Source: Planoprotostelium fungivorum (lineage: Eukaryota; Evosea; Variosea; Cavosteliida; Cavosteliaceae). Taken from it: a stretch of DNA of 64,000 nt. Below are positions 12,571-22,908 of the stretch, piece by piece. The notes under the pieces are model-generated. The model was not told the DNA's origin. It did no database searches and saw only the letters and a list, made by a program, of their open reading frames with translations. The first letter of the stretch is position 1. The number at the start of each line of letters is the position of its first letter. Both the position numbers and the translations under genes were made by a program. The stretch lies in assembly GCA_003024175.1 (NCBI GenBank), contig MDYQ01000207.1:248001-312000 (forward strand), read 5' to 3'.

Positions 12571-14080
12571 TCATTCACATTCATGATAGTCCTCGTAGGG
12601 CGCGACTTGTTCTGTGTAGATACTTCCTGTCACGACGTACCGGAAATACGGATCTTTATGTTCCGCTCTCGCTGAACATCTATATGAAATCCCGTCAACA
12701 CACAAGACGGATGATCGTGACACATCGGTCCGGATTTTGAACGTCCGGACGTGATCGATCACGATGAAGAGACTCATGAGACGATCTTGATCATGATGAA
12801 GAGACTCACCATCGATCGCAAGTGAGGCCAGGCTTTCAGTATCATCCGTTGATGTCAAGTTATACAACTCCTTCATCTCACAGTAGATGTCTCTGAACTT
12901 CGGTCTGTCTGCTGCCTCATACTCCCAGCACCTGCCACTCATCATTTCCTCCTCTTCTCTTCTCGCTCTCACCTCTTGAGGATACTGTACAGCTCGTTCG
13001 GACATCTACAACGAGTCACTCTTTTCTCTACACCACCCTCGTCTCACCTGAACGGTTGCTCCAGCCTGGCTCTGTGCTCGACCACAGCTTTCATCACTTC
13101 TGCATTCGTCTGGAAGTCATGATAAGGAACTCTGCCTAACGTGAAGATCTCCCTGCGAAATATTCAGTTCCTCTACAACTCTCTCAGCCCGTTCACCAAG
13201 CTAAGACACCGAAGCTCCACACGTCCGTCTCATAGCGGAACGGAATGATCTTGGATGACGCTTCGTAGTAGCTCCTCTGTCGACTCATACCAAAGTGGGA
13301 TATCTGATGAATGATTGAGAATATTTTTTCAAGTAACGATCGTAATGGATGAGAAATAGTCATGAGAACGTTTCTGGCGATCATGATAGTGATCAGATCG
13401 TTGCATCACGACTCTGAAATATATTTATCGTGAGTTTGTAGAATGTGGCTCACTCGACAAGTGAGATACTATCCATCTATGTCTATGTCTATGTCTATGT
13501 GTATAGTGATGAGATGCTGACGTATTGGACAGCTATCTACGAAAGTCACACAGAGAGCTGACGGACAACAACTTGATCTCGATGTGTTTCGACATCGTGA
13601 AGGGCATGATCTATCTACAGTCGAAAGGTGTGATTCACAGGGATCTAGCGGCAAGAAACATGCTCATCGATAGCACGAAACACGTGAAGGTGACACTTCA
13701 TCACATCATAACACGTGCAGTCCTGTTCAGCATCAATCCAGCGGCATAACAACGAATCTACTCTATCTATTGAAATTCATCAGGCCACTCTGGACAAATC
13801 AAAAGACATGAGATGAAGAAGAGATTGCTCTTCTCAAAGGGTGACTGCTTACTCTTTATCGTCATCTCATCCGCGACACCTTCTGTGAAACATCTGACGT
13901 ATGACAGGCTGAATCATCCAAACGTGGTGCGACTGCTGGGAGTGAGGATGCATGACGACAGAGTGCTGATGGTCCTCGTCGTCTGAGAAATGAGTGAGAG
14001 ATGTCGTTGTAGCCACAGCTGATATACAGAAGAGGACCGTCAGCCACTTCTGCATCTCCTGTGACCAATGCGAGTAATAT
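12571..14080 (-). pseudogene. Rearranged decayed copy of the PA-LRR receptor kinase
   Basis: Read leftwards, the parts are: a signal-peptide copy (MQKWLTVLFC, about 14056-14027, minus strand); an N-lobe piece (LNHPNVVRLLGV) at about 13900-13975 on the plus strand; a catalytic-loop piece (GVIHRDLAARNMLIDS) at about 13520-13690, also plus strand; the activation segment at 13310-13190 (minus); and the C-lobe and tail at 13140-12571 (minus). Thus two segments keep their place but are flipped. The PA domain, LRRs and membrane helix are absent. In the minus-strand part DFG is changed to HFG, and 13 residues covering the PPE motif are missing in frame, so it cannot encode an active kinase. Part of the C-lobe is nearly identical in DNA to the intact gene, while its flanks have diverged. 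Confidence 0.8.
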
Positions 14081-14430
14081 TGTGAGGAAACTTGACAGAT
14101 TACATGCATAGAAATATAAAGCATGTTGATATTACGCACATCACATGTCTTCGTGTGCACGACTGAAAGATAGATAGATCATTCAATACTGGACTACATA
14201 GTTCACCTTGACGACGGCACCATCCTGTGTGAAAGCTTTTCAGGTGGATGACACCCATCACTCTAATTCTTTGCAGCTGCTCGTTATAAATGAAAGGAAG
14301 ACACCACACAAGCCGACGAAACACCCACATCCTACTGGCCAGGAAATATGGCAGTATGTTTCATTTGACAGACATGACATCAACGCGAGCGGTTTCTGTG
14401 TGGAGACGCAGGAACACAACCCACGATAAC
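14081..14430. other. Intergenic stretch before the CAP-Gly gene
   Basis: About 350 bp between the kinase relic and the CAP-Gly start. It includes sequence resembling the promoter side of the kinase gene (for example a CTTCGTGTG element and gatagatagat near 14150-14180), consistent with duplicated 5' flank. I see no gene in it. Confidence 0.4.
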
Positions 14431-16049
14431 ATGATGCACACAGAAGGTCAATTTGTTGTAGGATGTCGCGTGAAGGTGAAGGGGATGGACGATGCGGGTC
14501 TTGGTAACATCCGATTCATCGGGCGAACAATGTTCCATTCTGGAGTGTGGGCGGGTGTTGCACTCGATGGACCATGTGAGTTACTTCTCTGATCCGCTCT
14601 ATATGTTAATCCAGACTCTAAATTGATGATATCACAAAAGATGGGAGGATCGACGGCACCGTCAGAGGAGTCAAATATTTCGAATGCAAAGCACAACATG
14701 GGTTGATGGTCCGGCCCAATCAGATGATAATAGTGGATCCTGATACCATGCCGGCCAAATCACAACCGTACCACCTTCTTCCATCACCCACTCTCTTGAA
14801 ATCTCATCTAGGTAAGTTTTTGATCTCCTTCTGCTTTGACTCTAGATAGCTTTGAAACAGAAGCCGCTTGCTCCACTGAGAGCCTGGGTGTCAGTCGCAC
14901 CCAGTGAACGATCATCGCAGAGAGTCAAGATGAACATGTCTCCCGACAACCGAAGAGATGTGACTCATCTTCCGGAATTATATCCTGCACCAACTCGTGA
15001 GTGCATCATGATGAAGAACGTCTAAGATGATGCAGCTGTCGAGGTTCGATCTCCTCCACCCAATACGACCCATGTACAAAACACACAATCAACGAGCCAA
15101 ATCGAAGACACGAAATCCCTCCCATCCACAACTCTGAGCGAACATCACCCACACATCTCGTCATCGATCTCGTCGTCAGAATCATCCATTCCAACGAGAA
15201 CGAAGAACGAGCTGTGGTCTACCGTCTTAGCCAAATTCCCTCGCGCTCCCGCCGTGCGTAACAAAATCCCAAAAATCATTTTATTCACTTTTATTCAGAC
15301 GCCGCGAGGATCTCGCGAAGTCATCATGAAGAAGAGTTCGAGAGAGAATTTGCTAAGGAATTCAAAAGACAGGGCGAAGAAGAGTTCTAAAGAGATGGCC
15401 AAGTGGAGCTTGAGAAAGAACGGAAGCTTTCGATTGCCGGCAGATCATTCTATTACGGTGGAAAATGTGGAGGACGTTCGACAAGTACCGTTGACCCCTC
15501 CCAACACCAACCAAATCCGTCTCGCGGTGAGTCCCAAATGTTCATCTACAACGATCCGTCCCAACGAACGACTTTAAATTCATTTTATTCTCGCGATGTT
15601 CATCTTCTCGCAGAGAGCACTGCAAGACTCCATCGAATGGAGAAATCAAGCTGAAATAACTATGAAAGACATGTCAGAGAAGTTAAAAGAAACTTCTCAA
15701 CAGATGGCCAAGTTGGCGAAAATCATCGTGGGAGAGAGGAAGCAGCACCAGATCGAGAAGGAGACCATCAGAGAAGATTTCAGGCGTGTCCTGCAATCTG
15801 AAAAGGAGAAGATGGCTCGATTTTACCAAGAGAAGGTGATCCCTCCATCGCGATGTCGTTGATGATGGCCGATCGTCTAATCACGTCCAACAGATGGCAG
15901 AGATGAGGAGAGAATTCGACATGGAGAGGATGAAGATGTCTTGTGATGGTGCGACGATGTCGCGCGTGGCCCAGTGTTCCGTTCAGAACGAGATCGAAAT
16001 ACCGACCCCAGACATCTGCGACTCCATGAGAGGCCTTCGAGTCGTGTGA
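14431..16049 (+). CDS. CAP-Gly coiled-coil protein
   Basis: The start is the ATG at 14431. Residues about 8-80 form a CAP-Gly domain: VGCRVKVKG, GVWAGVALDGP, then across the first intron DDITKDGRIDGTVRGVKYFE and GLMVRPNQ. CAP-Gly domains bind the EEY/F tails of tubulin and EB proteins, so a microtubule plus-end role is likely. A basic, serine-rich middle (15310-15500) leads into a coiled coil (15600-15850, RALQDSIEWRNQAEITMKDM onward), and a last exon from 15893 ends at TGA 16047-16049. The order resembles CLIP-170-type proteins but is much shorter. AATAAA lies at 16066-16071. The canonical GKNDG loop is replaced (TKDGRIDG), which may alter tail recognition. It is convergent with the ArfGAP gene 73 bp away. 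Confidence 0.8.
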
Positions 16050-16122
16050 TATTCGTGTAAAGACAAATAAAATGAATTTCGAATCTTTTCGCACGTTTCA
16101 CTTTCCGGCGGACGTTTATGAA

Positions 16123-17922
16123 TCAAAAGTTCATCTTGAATTGGTTCTGCTGAGAGAACTGTTGCTGCTGTTGCTGCTGTCCAAACTGATGTTGTCCAAA
16201 CTGTGGCTGCCCAAACTGCTGCTGCCCAAACTGCTGCTGGTGTCCAAACTGCTGCTGAGGGTATCCCTGCTGAGGCCCTCTGACTGCCTGCTGCTGTTGC
16301 TGTCCAAATCCTCCGAGACCTCCTTGTTGCTGCTGGTTCAGGTTGTTGTTGTTCTGGTTGAATTGCATGGAGTTCATCTGTTGCTGAGGGAGTCCCTGCT
16401 GAGAGAACGAACTGCTCTGCTGGAAGCCATTGGATGTCTGCTGGTGAACTCCTTGGGAGAATCCTTGCTGCTGAGGATAGGCTTGCTGCTGCGTGTAGAC
16501 TTGTTGGTTGAAACCCTGGCCAGACGACAAGTTGAATCCACCGGCGTGAGAGAAGTTGGTCTGCTGTTGAACGTTGTGGTTTCCTGCGTCTCTTCAGAGG
16601 ATATTCCACCAGCGTGAGAGAACGAGGGATTGATGAGAGCGAATCTCTCACCTTGCTGGAGGTTCATCTGTTGTGGGTTTCCAAACTGACCGAATCCAGG
16701 GTTCGGCTGGTTGTAGACGCCGGCGTTTCCTTCACCACGTCATCGTGACGTCATAATGCGTCATGCAGCCTCTCACCTTGCATCTGAATGGGCTGAGCTC
16801 CCAATGAGTACAAGCCTTGCAGTCCACTCTGATTGGACGTCCCGAAATTTTGGGCCGCAGGGCCGGGGGTGTTGAACAGCGCCATGATGCTGTCCTTCTG
16901 CGTTCCGGCCGGTAAGCCTTGAGCCTGTACGCCGGTCGCTAAACCTTGAACTTGTACGTTGTTGGATAAACCTTGAGCCTGTACGACGTGATGGTGGTTC
17001 TGCTGAACGGGCTGCTGTACGCTCTGCTGAGTCGGGAAATTTCCCTGATGATTCGGCTGCGACGAGAAGGAAGCCCAGTCGTTACCGACAGAAGTTTGGC
17101 TGGTTGTAGATGACGAACTCCACGAGCCGAAACCGTCGAACGTCTGAGAAGATGCGGCGGCAGTCGTGGTGATGGTGGAAGGGGTGGGATCGTCCAAAGA
17201 CAAGAGGTCCACGGCAGGAGCTGCGGGTCTCGCTGCGGGGGCGGCCGCCCTCGTGACGGCGGCGCCATTGTATGGAGTTGGGTTGCTGGGTCGGCGAGGT
17301 TGAGTGGGTCGAGAGGTCTCTGTTCTCGTCTCTTCCCTCTGAGATCTGTGGAGTCTGAGATGATTGTGCGACATTGGAACGATGTGATATTTGAAATGGG
17401 TCAGAGGGGGAAATGAGAAGAATCACCTGCCCCTTCGGTCGTCGTCTTGAGGTTGTGATTTCTCTCGTGTGAATAACTTTCTATCGTACTTGTCGCGAAT
17501 CCATTGTTCCAAAGCGCTGATGGAATGTCAGAGGAGTGGTTTCGTAAAGAGATCTCACGTGGTATCGCTCTCATCGGGTCGAGTTCTGTGTCTGGGGACA
17601 TTGTATTCGTATATCTCTCTGCTCTTTGCATTACCAACCTCCTTCATTTTCTTTTGGTTTGTTAGGTCATAGAGACTGACCCATTTGTCACCTGGACTTG
17701 CTGTTCGGTCCATTTGTCCAGAGATACACTCCTGACAAACGAGATGTGGACTCCCAGACTGCGATGGATTCCTGAACACTTGAGACAGATGAAGATACCA
17801 AGATTGACCGACGCCCATCTCGGTTGCTTTGAGTCACAGTCCGCGCACGTCTTATTCTCAGGGAGACTGAGGAGCTCTAAGAGAGTCTTGTGAAACTTTT
17901 CTTGTTGTTTGTCGGTTGCCAT
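16123..17922 (-). CDS. ArfGAP, SMAP-like, with Gln-rich tail
   Basis: The start at 17920-17922 gives [20 protein letters not shown]. The ArfGAP zinc finger (CADC ... CLKC) is followed by [20 protein letters not shown] with the arginine finger in IHR. Continuation needs splicing: [20 protein letters not shown], then [14 protein letters not shown], the usual end of the domain. The linker carries LLSLDD, a clathrin-box match like LLGLD of animal SMAP1/2, and the FDGFGSW motif. The tail (16700-16126) is rich in Gln, Asn and Phe with CTG/CAG-repeat coding. Known SMAP proteins act on Arf6/Arf1 in clathrin traffic; that role here is inferred from the zinc finger plus clathrin box. It is divergent from the CEP295-like gene, with 94 bp between starts. 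Confidence 0.85.
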
Positions 17923-18016
17923 TCGTATGAGATGAGGAGAATAACATGCGCTGTGCATTTTCTTCCCGCCTTTTCGACCGATTTTTCTGACTCGATCGGG
18001 GAGGCTATCAGCAAAG

Positions 18017-19494
18017 ATGGCAACCTTAGATATACGATCGAGGAGAGAGAGACTGAAGCAGGTGTGAGAAATGAGCTTGTCGCTTTCTCGTGCTAAATTT
18101 AAAAGGTCAGAGAACAAGAAGCATTGGTCGCTCTGAAGCTGAGGGAACAATACAAGGAGAGGAAGAAGGAAGTCTCCACGAAGCTATACGAGAGGGAGGA
18201 GGTAAGTCGTGTCAGTATCACAATCGATGATGATAACCTTCTGTAGCATTCATGGCAAGCTCAACAACAGAAGAAGAGACATGACGTGGAGCAGAAATTG
18301 CAAGTGGTAATGTCAGAACTTGGTCAGGCTGATCGACAAGCCGATCAAAAGCGATTGCAACAGGTGAATCTTCGCATCATCACCCACTGACGATCTTCTC
18401 AGCGGCAACAGAACATGACGACACAATTTCAACAGCGAGAGGCCTTATCTCGACAAAATGAGAGGTCTCAGACAGCAAAGCACCACCTCCACTTTAAAGA
18501 TCCCGATGAAGAGAGACGACAGAATCAGATACTACAGAACCTAGAATCACTTGAGCAACAGAGAAAAGATCTTCTACGGAGAGAGAAAGTAAAGAAGATT
18601 CGCCTGGGGCTCACCACGAGCCGTGGTGGCGTCCAATTGAGATCTCCACCTTGTCATCGATCACCACCGGCGTCTCCCACGAAAGGACAGAGAAGGTCAG
18701 TCATCAGCCCCGACGCGTTTTCTATGGCCACAAACGAGCGAACAAAGAGAGATTTGATGCAGAGGGAGGGAGTTGAAAAGAAGTTGAACGACAGGGAGAA
18801 AGTGGAAAGTAGGTACGTTAAGGCTACGGATTTTGTGAAGCAGAAGAGGCAAGAGAAGGTGACGTTGAGTGTTTGCAGAGCTTGAAGCTCACCGAACATC
18901 AGTCACAGAGGGAGAAAGAGACTATGGACAAACAACAAGAGAGAAGACAGAGGTTCGATCAATACAACACAGAAACAGACGCTATACTGGTAGAACAATT
19001 GTTATCCCGTCGTCCGACGGTGAGTGCCTCCATTGGATTTCTCTAATCATTTCGGCCCAGAATGCAACAAATTCACCGTTAGATGAGGCCTCTGACCCTG
19101 AAGACATATTCTATAAAGTAGATCGACGACGTCATTCGGAGCCGATCGATCGCAATCACTACCCAAATGACCACCGAAGACACTCTGGCGACGTCCGTGT
19201 GGAGCTGGACGATCTTCTGATGGAGTTCGAATCCCGCATGGATGCACATCTGTCGCGGCAGAGAGAGAGCTTAAATCGGTGATTCATCTCCACCATTCTC
19301 ATCACACTACCGAATGACCCCTCTGGGGTCTCCTACGCTCTCTATCTGACAGGTTAAAAGATCGATGGAAGTTTATGTGCAGCACGTGCAGCCGGAGGCC
19401 TTTGGTGAATTCAACGATCGCGGCACCCTGCATCTGGTGCAAACGGGGGGAAACAGCTTCGCCTCTCCTATCTCGTATTACGGCAAGACCATGA
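18017..19494 (+). CDS. CEP295-like coiled-coil protein with C-terminal CxxC pairs
   Basis: The start at 18017 gives [15 protein letters not shown], then across an intron [20 protein letters not shown]. This matches the conserved opening of animal CEP295 (LQVREQERDIALQIREDIKQ) in order and spacing, followed by a tryptophan-bearing helix and [15 protein letters not shown], again CEP295-like. A long charged coiled coil and a serine-rich linker follow (18650-18720). The last exon, after an intron ending at about 19350, ends in CSTC-13-CIWC, which looks like a small zinc ribbon; it stops at 19494. CEP295 stabilises centriole microtubules, so the gene suggests the organism makes centrioles or flagella. 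The animal protein is far longer; this one resembles its N-terminal part only. Confidence 0.6.
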
Positions 19495-19637
19495 GTCCAT
19501 TCGACAGCCCCTTCGATGGAGATGAATAGAGTTGTATAAATAGACTGTACGCTTTTAAGGAGAAGGAAGGGCCCATTTTCTTGTGTTCCGTTCCACCACA
19601 TCATCGGCATCTATTCTTGAACTCGGGCCACCAGGGC

Positions 19638-22600
19638 ATGGCTGTCTGCGGTAGCATACAAGACTTTGTGAAAGAACCCAACGGCTATCATGCTATCCAA
19701 ATCAAAGGTGAAAAGGATGACCGTGAATCGTGTTTGAATCATCCCCAGATGCCAAATTGACCGAGAAAGAGCTGAGAGGCCTCCTCGAGACTTCGAAGCA
19801 ATCTACGTCTTTAGAGATCATTCGTCTGCAGGGTGAAGACCATTTCAGCAGATCAATTATGACACATGCAGATAACGACCTGAGCGCCGACTCTTTCAAG
19901 ATATTAGCTGATATACTGCGATCTGCACCGCATCTGTCCAGCTTGAACGTTTCTGCCTGTGAGATGTTTGACGAAATGACATCGCTAATGCTGACAGCTC
20001 CCCGTTCGAAGGACGAAGGAGCGAAATTGATCGCAGATAGCGTCAAATTCTGCCTCACCCTGCACACCATCACATTGAATCAGTGTAAGCTATCAGATAG
20101 AAGCGCCCGAGCTTTTGCAGATGCATTGACTGGAAATCGAACTGTGACCTCACTGGATCTGAAGGGTGTGTCTTCTTCAATGAATCTAGCCTTATCATCA
20201 CTCAAACTTAACCATGGCAGAAAACAAGATCGGTGATGAAGGTTTGAAGTACTTATCCGACATGTTGAAAGTTAATTCGACAATCTTATCTCTGTCCATC
20301 TCTTGTGAGCATCATCATGTCTCCTGCATCATCTCACCTGATCAGATAATCGTTTTACTCCAAAAGGAATCAAATACATCAGCGAGAGCATACGTCTTAA
20401 CAGTTCATTATTGCAATTGCGAATCGCAGGTGGGCACAATCGCGGATCATGCATGACCTCACCTCTTTAGGAAACAAACTCAGCGACGATTCCATTGTTC
20501 CCTTCTGCTCTGCTATCAGAAATACGAAGCTGCAGTGTCTCAGTTTGGATGGTAAATCATCTAACTTCACGTGAACAACTGATGAATACAGACAATTGCA
20601 TACAATTGGAAGGATTCAAAGCGGTAGCCACTTTACTTCGTACGAATGAATCACTCACTTCCCTCGACATCGGATGTGAGTTGACTCTTTATGATCATGA
20701 TCGCATCACACCGTCGTTCATGACGATGAGGCAGATAACCAAGTCGGAGACGATCAGATCAGATTGATCGCATCGAGCCTGCGCAATAACACCACTTTGA
20801 CCAATCTTAACCTCGATGGTGACTGACTCACGCACAACTATCGACGTATTAACGAAAACAGAACGGAAGGCTAAATCTCAGGTGTACGCTACGAACGAGA
20901 CAAAATTATCCCCTCTCATCAAAGAAGGTGATGCATGACGGAATGAAATATTTCCCTTACAACGCATCAGGAACGATTGGAATCACGGACGGAGGAGCTG
21001 AACAACTAGCGCAAGCTCTTCATCCACAATCAGGATTGATTCAACTATCTCTCAAAAGTGAGCCGTTGTTTATCTATATATGAATGAGATTTAACGTGTT
21101 ACAGACCACCTTATCAGCGAGAAGGGAGGCAGGGCACTGTTGAATGCCATGAAATTATTACCAAAGTTGACTGCAGTCTTCTTAGAAAGTGAGACGTCCA
21201 CACGTTTTCGTGCATTGAAGAGACAAAAAGATAACCTACTGCCCTCTTCCCTGGAATCCGAATTCGGTGCCATCAACAAGACCGTCGCAATTTTAAAGCT
21301 CACACCGAGAGCTCACAGAGTCAGCTCCGCCGAGCTAACGAGAAGAAGGACCAAGTCATCCGTCAGCGCTGATAGTGTGTCGTCACGATCATCGTCTCAC
21401 CCCATCTCACATCCGTCAGTGAATTCTGCACCTCGTAGCCCTCGATCGACGGGATCACCCAAAATGCCTCATCCCAGCAGTCCCACACTCCGAATCGAGG
21501 TGACGTGTGTCCCACCATTCTCCACGACTGACGTTGGCTCGACCAGGCGTTTCCCAGTACTCCCGATCTGATTCCCACCTTCTTATCAGATTCTCCCGTC
21601 GCTTCATCTCCATCGAACAGTCCACGATTGTCGTCGCACACACCCAGATCGGGATCACCAACTGTCTCTCCGGCCTTATCCAGACATCCATCGGCGTCAC
21701 CTCTGTTGAGATCCTCACCGAAATTGACCAGGAGGTCAGACAGTAGCCCATCCCAATTGAGAATGTCGTCAGCATCGTTGCAGGTGACGTGCAATCACGT
21801 GATGCAATCTCATCTGATGTAACGGTGAATCAGGTTGATCCTGCAGACGAAAAGTTGGAAGAGACGAGCATTCATTCCAAATTGAACGGTATTCGAGAGT
21901 GGATCGAAGCGGATAAGGTCTTCCTCCAGCAGAGAGTGAGTTGTCTTTATCCATCGGCACTGACGCATCATCAGGAAGAAAAATCGAAAGCATTAGTCAA
22001 ATTAGAAGACGAGATCTTACGTCTCGTTGAAATTCGCAGACGCAGCAAAGAAGAGGTGTCTCCGTATCTTGCGATCTTCCGTCTGATTGGATGTGCAGAT
22101 GATCGAGATGAACAATGAGTTTGCCCGAAGAATGGAGATCCGTAGAGGCCACCTCGAAGAGCAGAAGAAATTGGAGGGAAAGTTAAATTCAATATCACCT
22201 CGTAAAGCTCCATCAGAGGAGCCAAACCATCACAACATCGATGTCATGTCCATCTCTGATGTCTCTCTGGTGATGTCCATCACCGAGCATCACGCGGCTG
22301 ATGGATCCAAGTATTTAGAGTCACAGAGAGTCAGTTCGGTTGCCAGAGATACGTTGAGAGAGCAGAGAGTGGATGGGAGGAGTCTGTCGAATATCAACGA
22401 AAAAACGATGCAGAAGGTGATGATGATGTTCTATAGACATCATGATTCTGAAACGGTGAAGGTTATGGGATTAGATGTCATCGATCGAAAAAAGATCCTC
22501 TCAGCCGCCCGTAAGTTAAAGGAGGGAGTAGAGGAAAACGTCGTATACAGGTGAAGAACGTGCAGCATCATTGACACTAATCATCTCAGTTGGGATCATC

Positions 22601-22845
22601 AAGAGCTGTCCAGATGGCTTAAGCTAGAATGTTTAAGCCCAGAGCTCAATTCTTTCATGCTTCGACATCCACAGGTGACGTTCTCCCTCATCACCGAATT
22701 CTCATCCTGTCAGATCGACGCGAGCACCTTCGTGCAACTCTCAGATAAGAATCTGTCCGAGCTAGGGATGGATGCATGGGGAGATCGCAAACAGGCGCTA
22801 TCGGCCATGGAGAAGCTCAAGATGATGGCTGATGCCCAAAAATAA
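19638..22845 (+). CDS. RNase-inhibitor-type LRR protein with SAM domain
   Basis: The start at 19638 (MAVCGSIQDFVKEPNGYHA) joins across short introns to DAKLTEKELRGLLETSKQST. Ribonuclease-inhibitor-type LRRs then run to about 21180, each close to one exon (LQDNDLSADSFKILADILRS, DRSARAFADALTGNRTVTSL, NKIGDEGLKYLSDMLKVNST). A Ser/Pro-rich linker (21310-21760) and a coiled coil (21890-22200) follow, and a SAM domain closes the protein (22580-22845: LSRWLKLECLSPELNSF, SELGMDAWGDRKQALSAMEK). SAM domains oligomerise or bind partners. The stop is TAA at 22843-22845, inside AATAAA. No catalytic domain is seen; a scaffold role is inferred. Confidence 0.75.
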
Positions 22846-22846
22846 A
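22841..22846 (+). terminator. AATAAA overlapping the stop of the LRR-SAM gene
   Basis: The TAA stop at 22843-22845 lies within AATAAA. The next gene starts 63 bp downstream, so the 3' UTR is at most a few tens of bases. Confidence 0.6.
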
Positions 22847-22908
22847 ATGGCATTTGTAGACTGTTTAAAATTTCCCGCGAACAAGAAACGGCACGAGATA
22901 ACGGTAGC

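Noticed and set aside
19225-19240. GTTCGAATCCC, like a tRNA B-box
   Set aside because: It lies in a coding exon of the CEP295-like gene, with no A-box or acceptor stem at the right distance.
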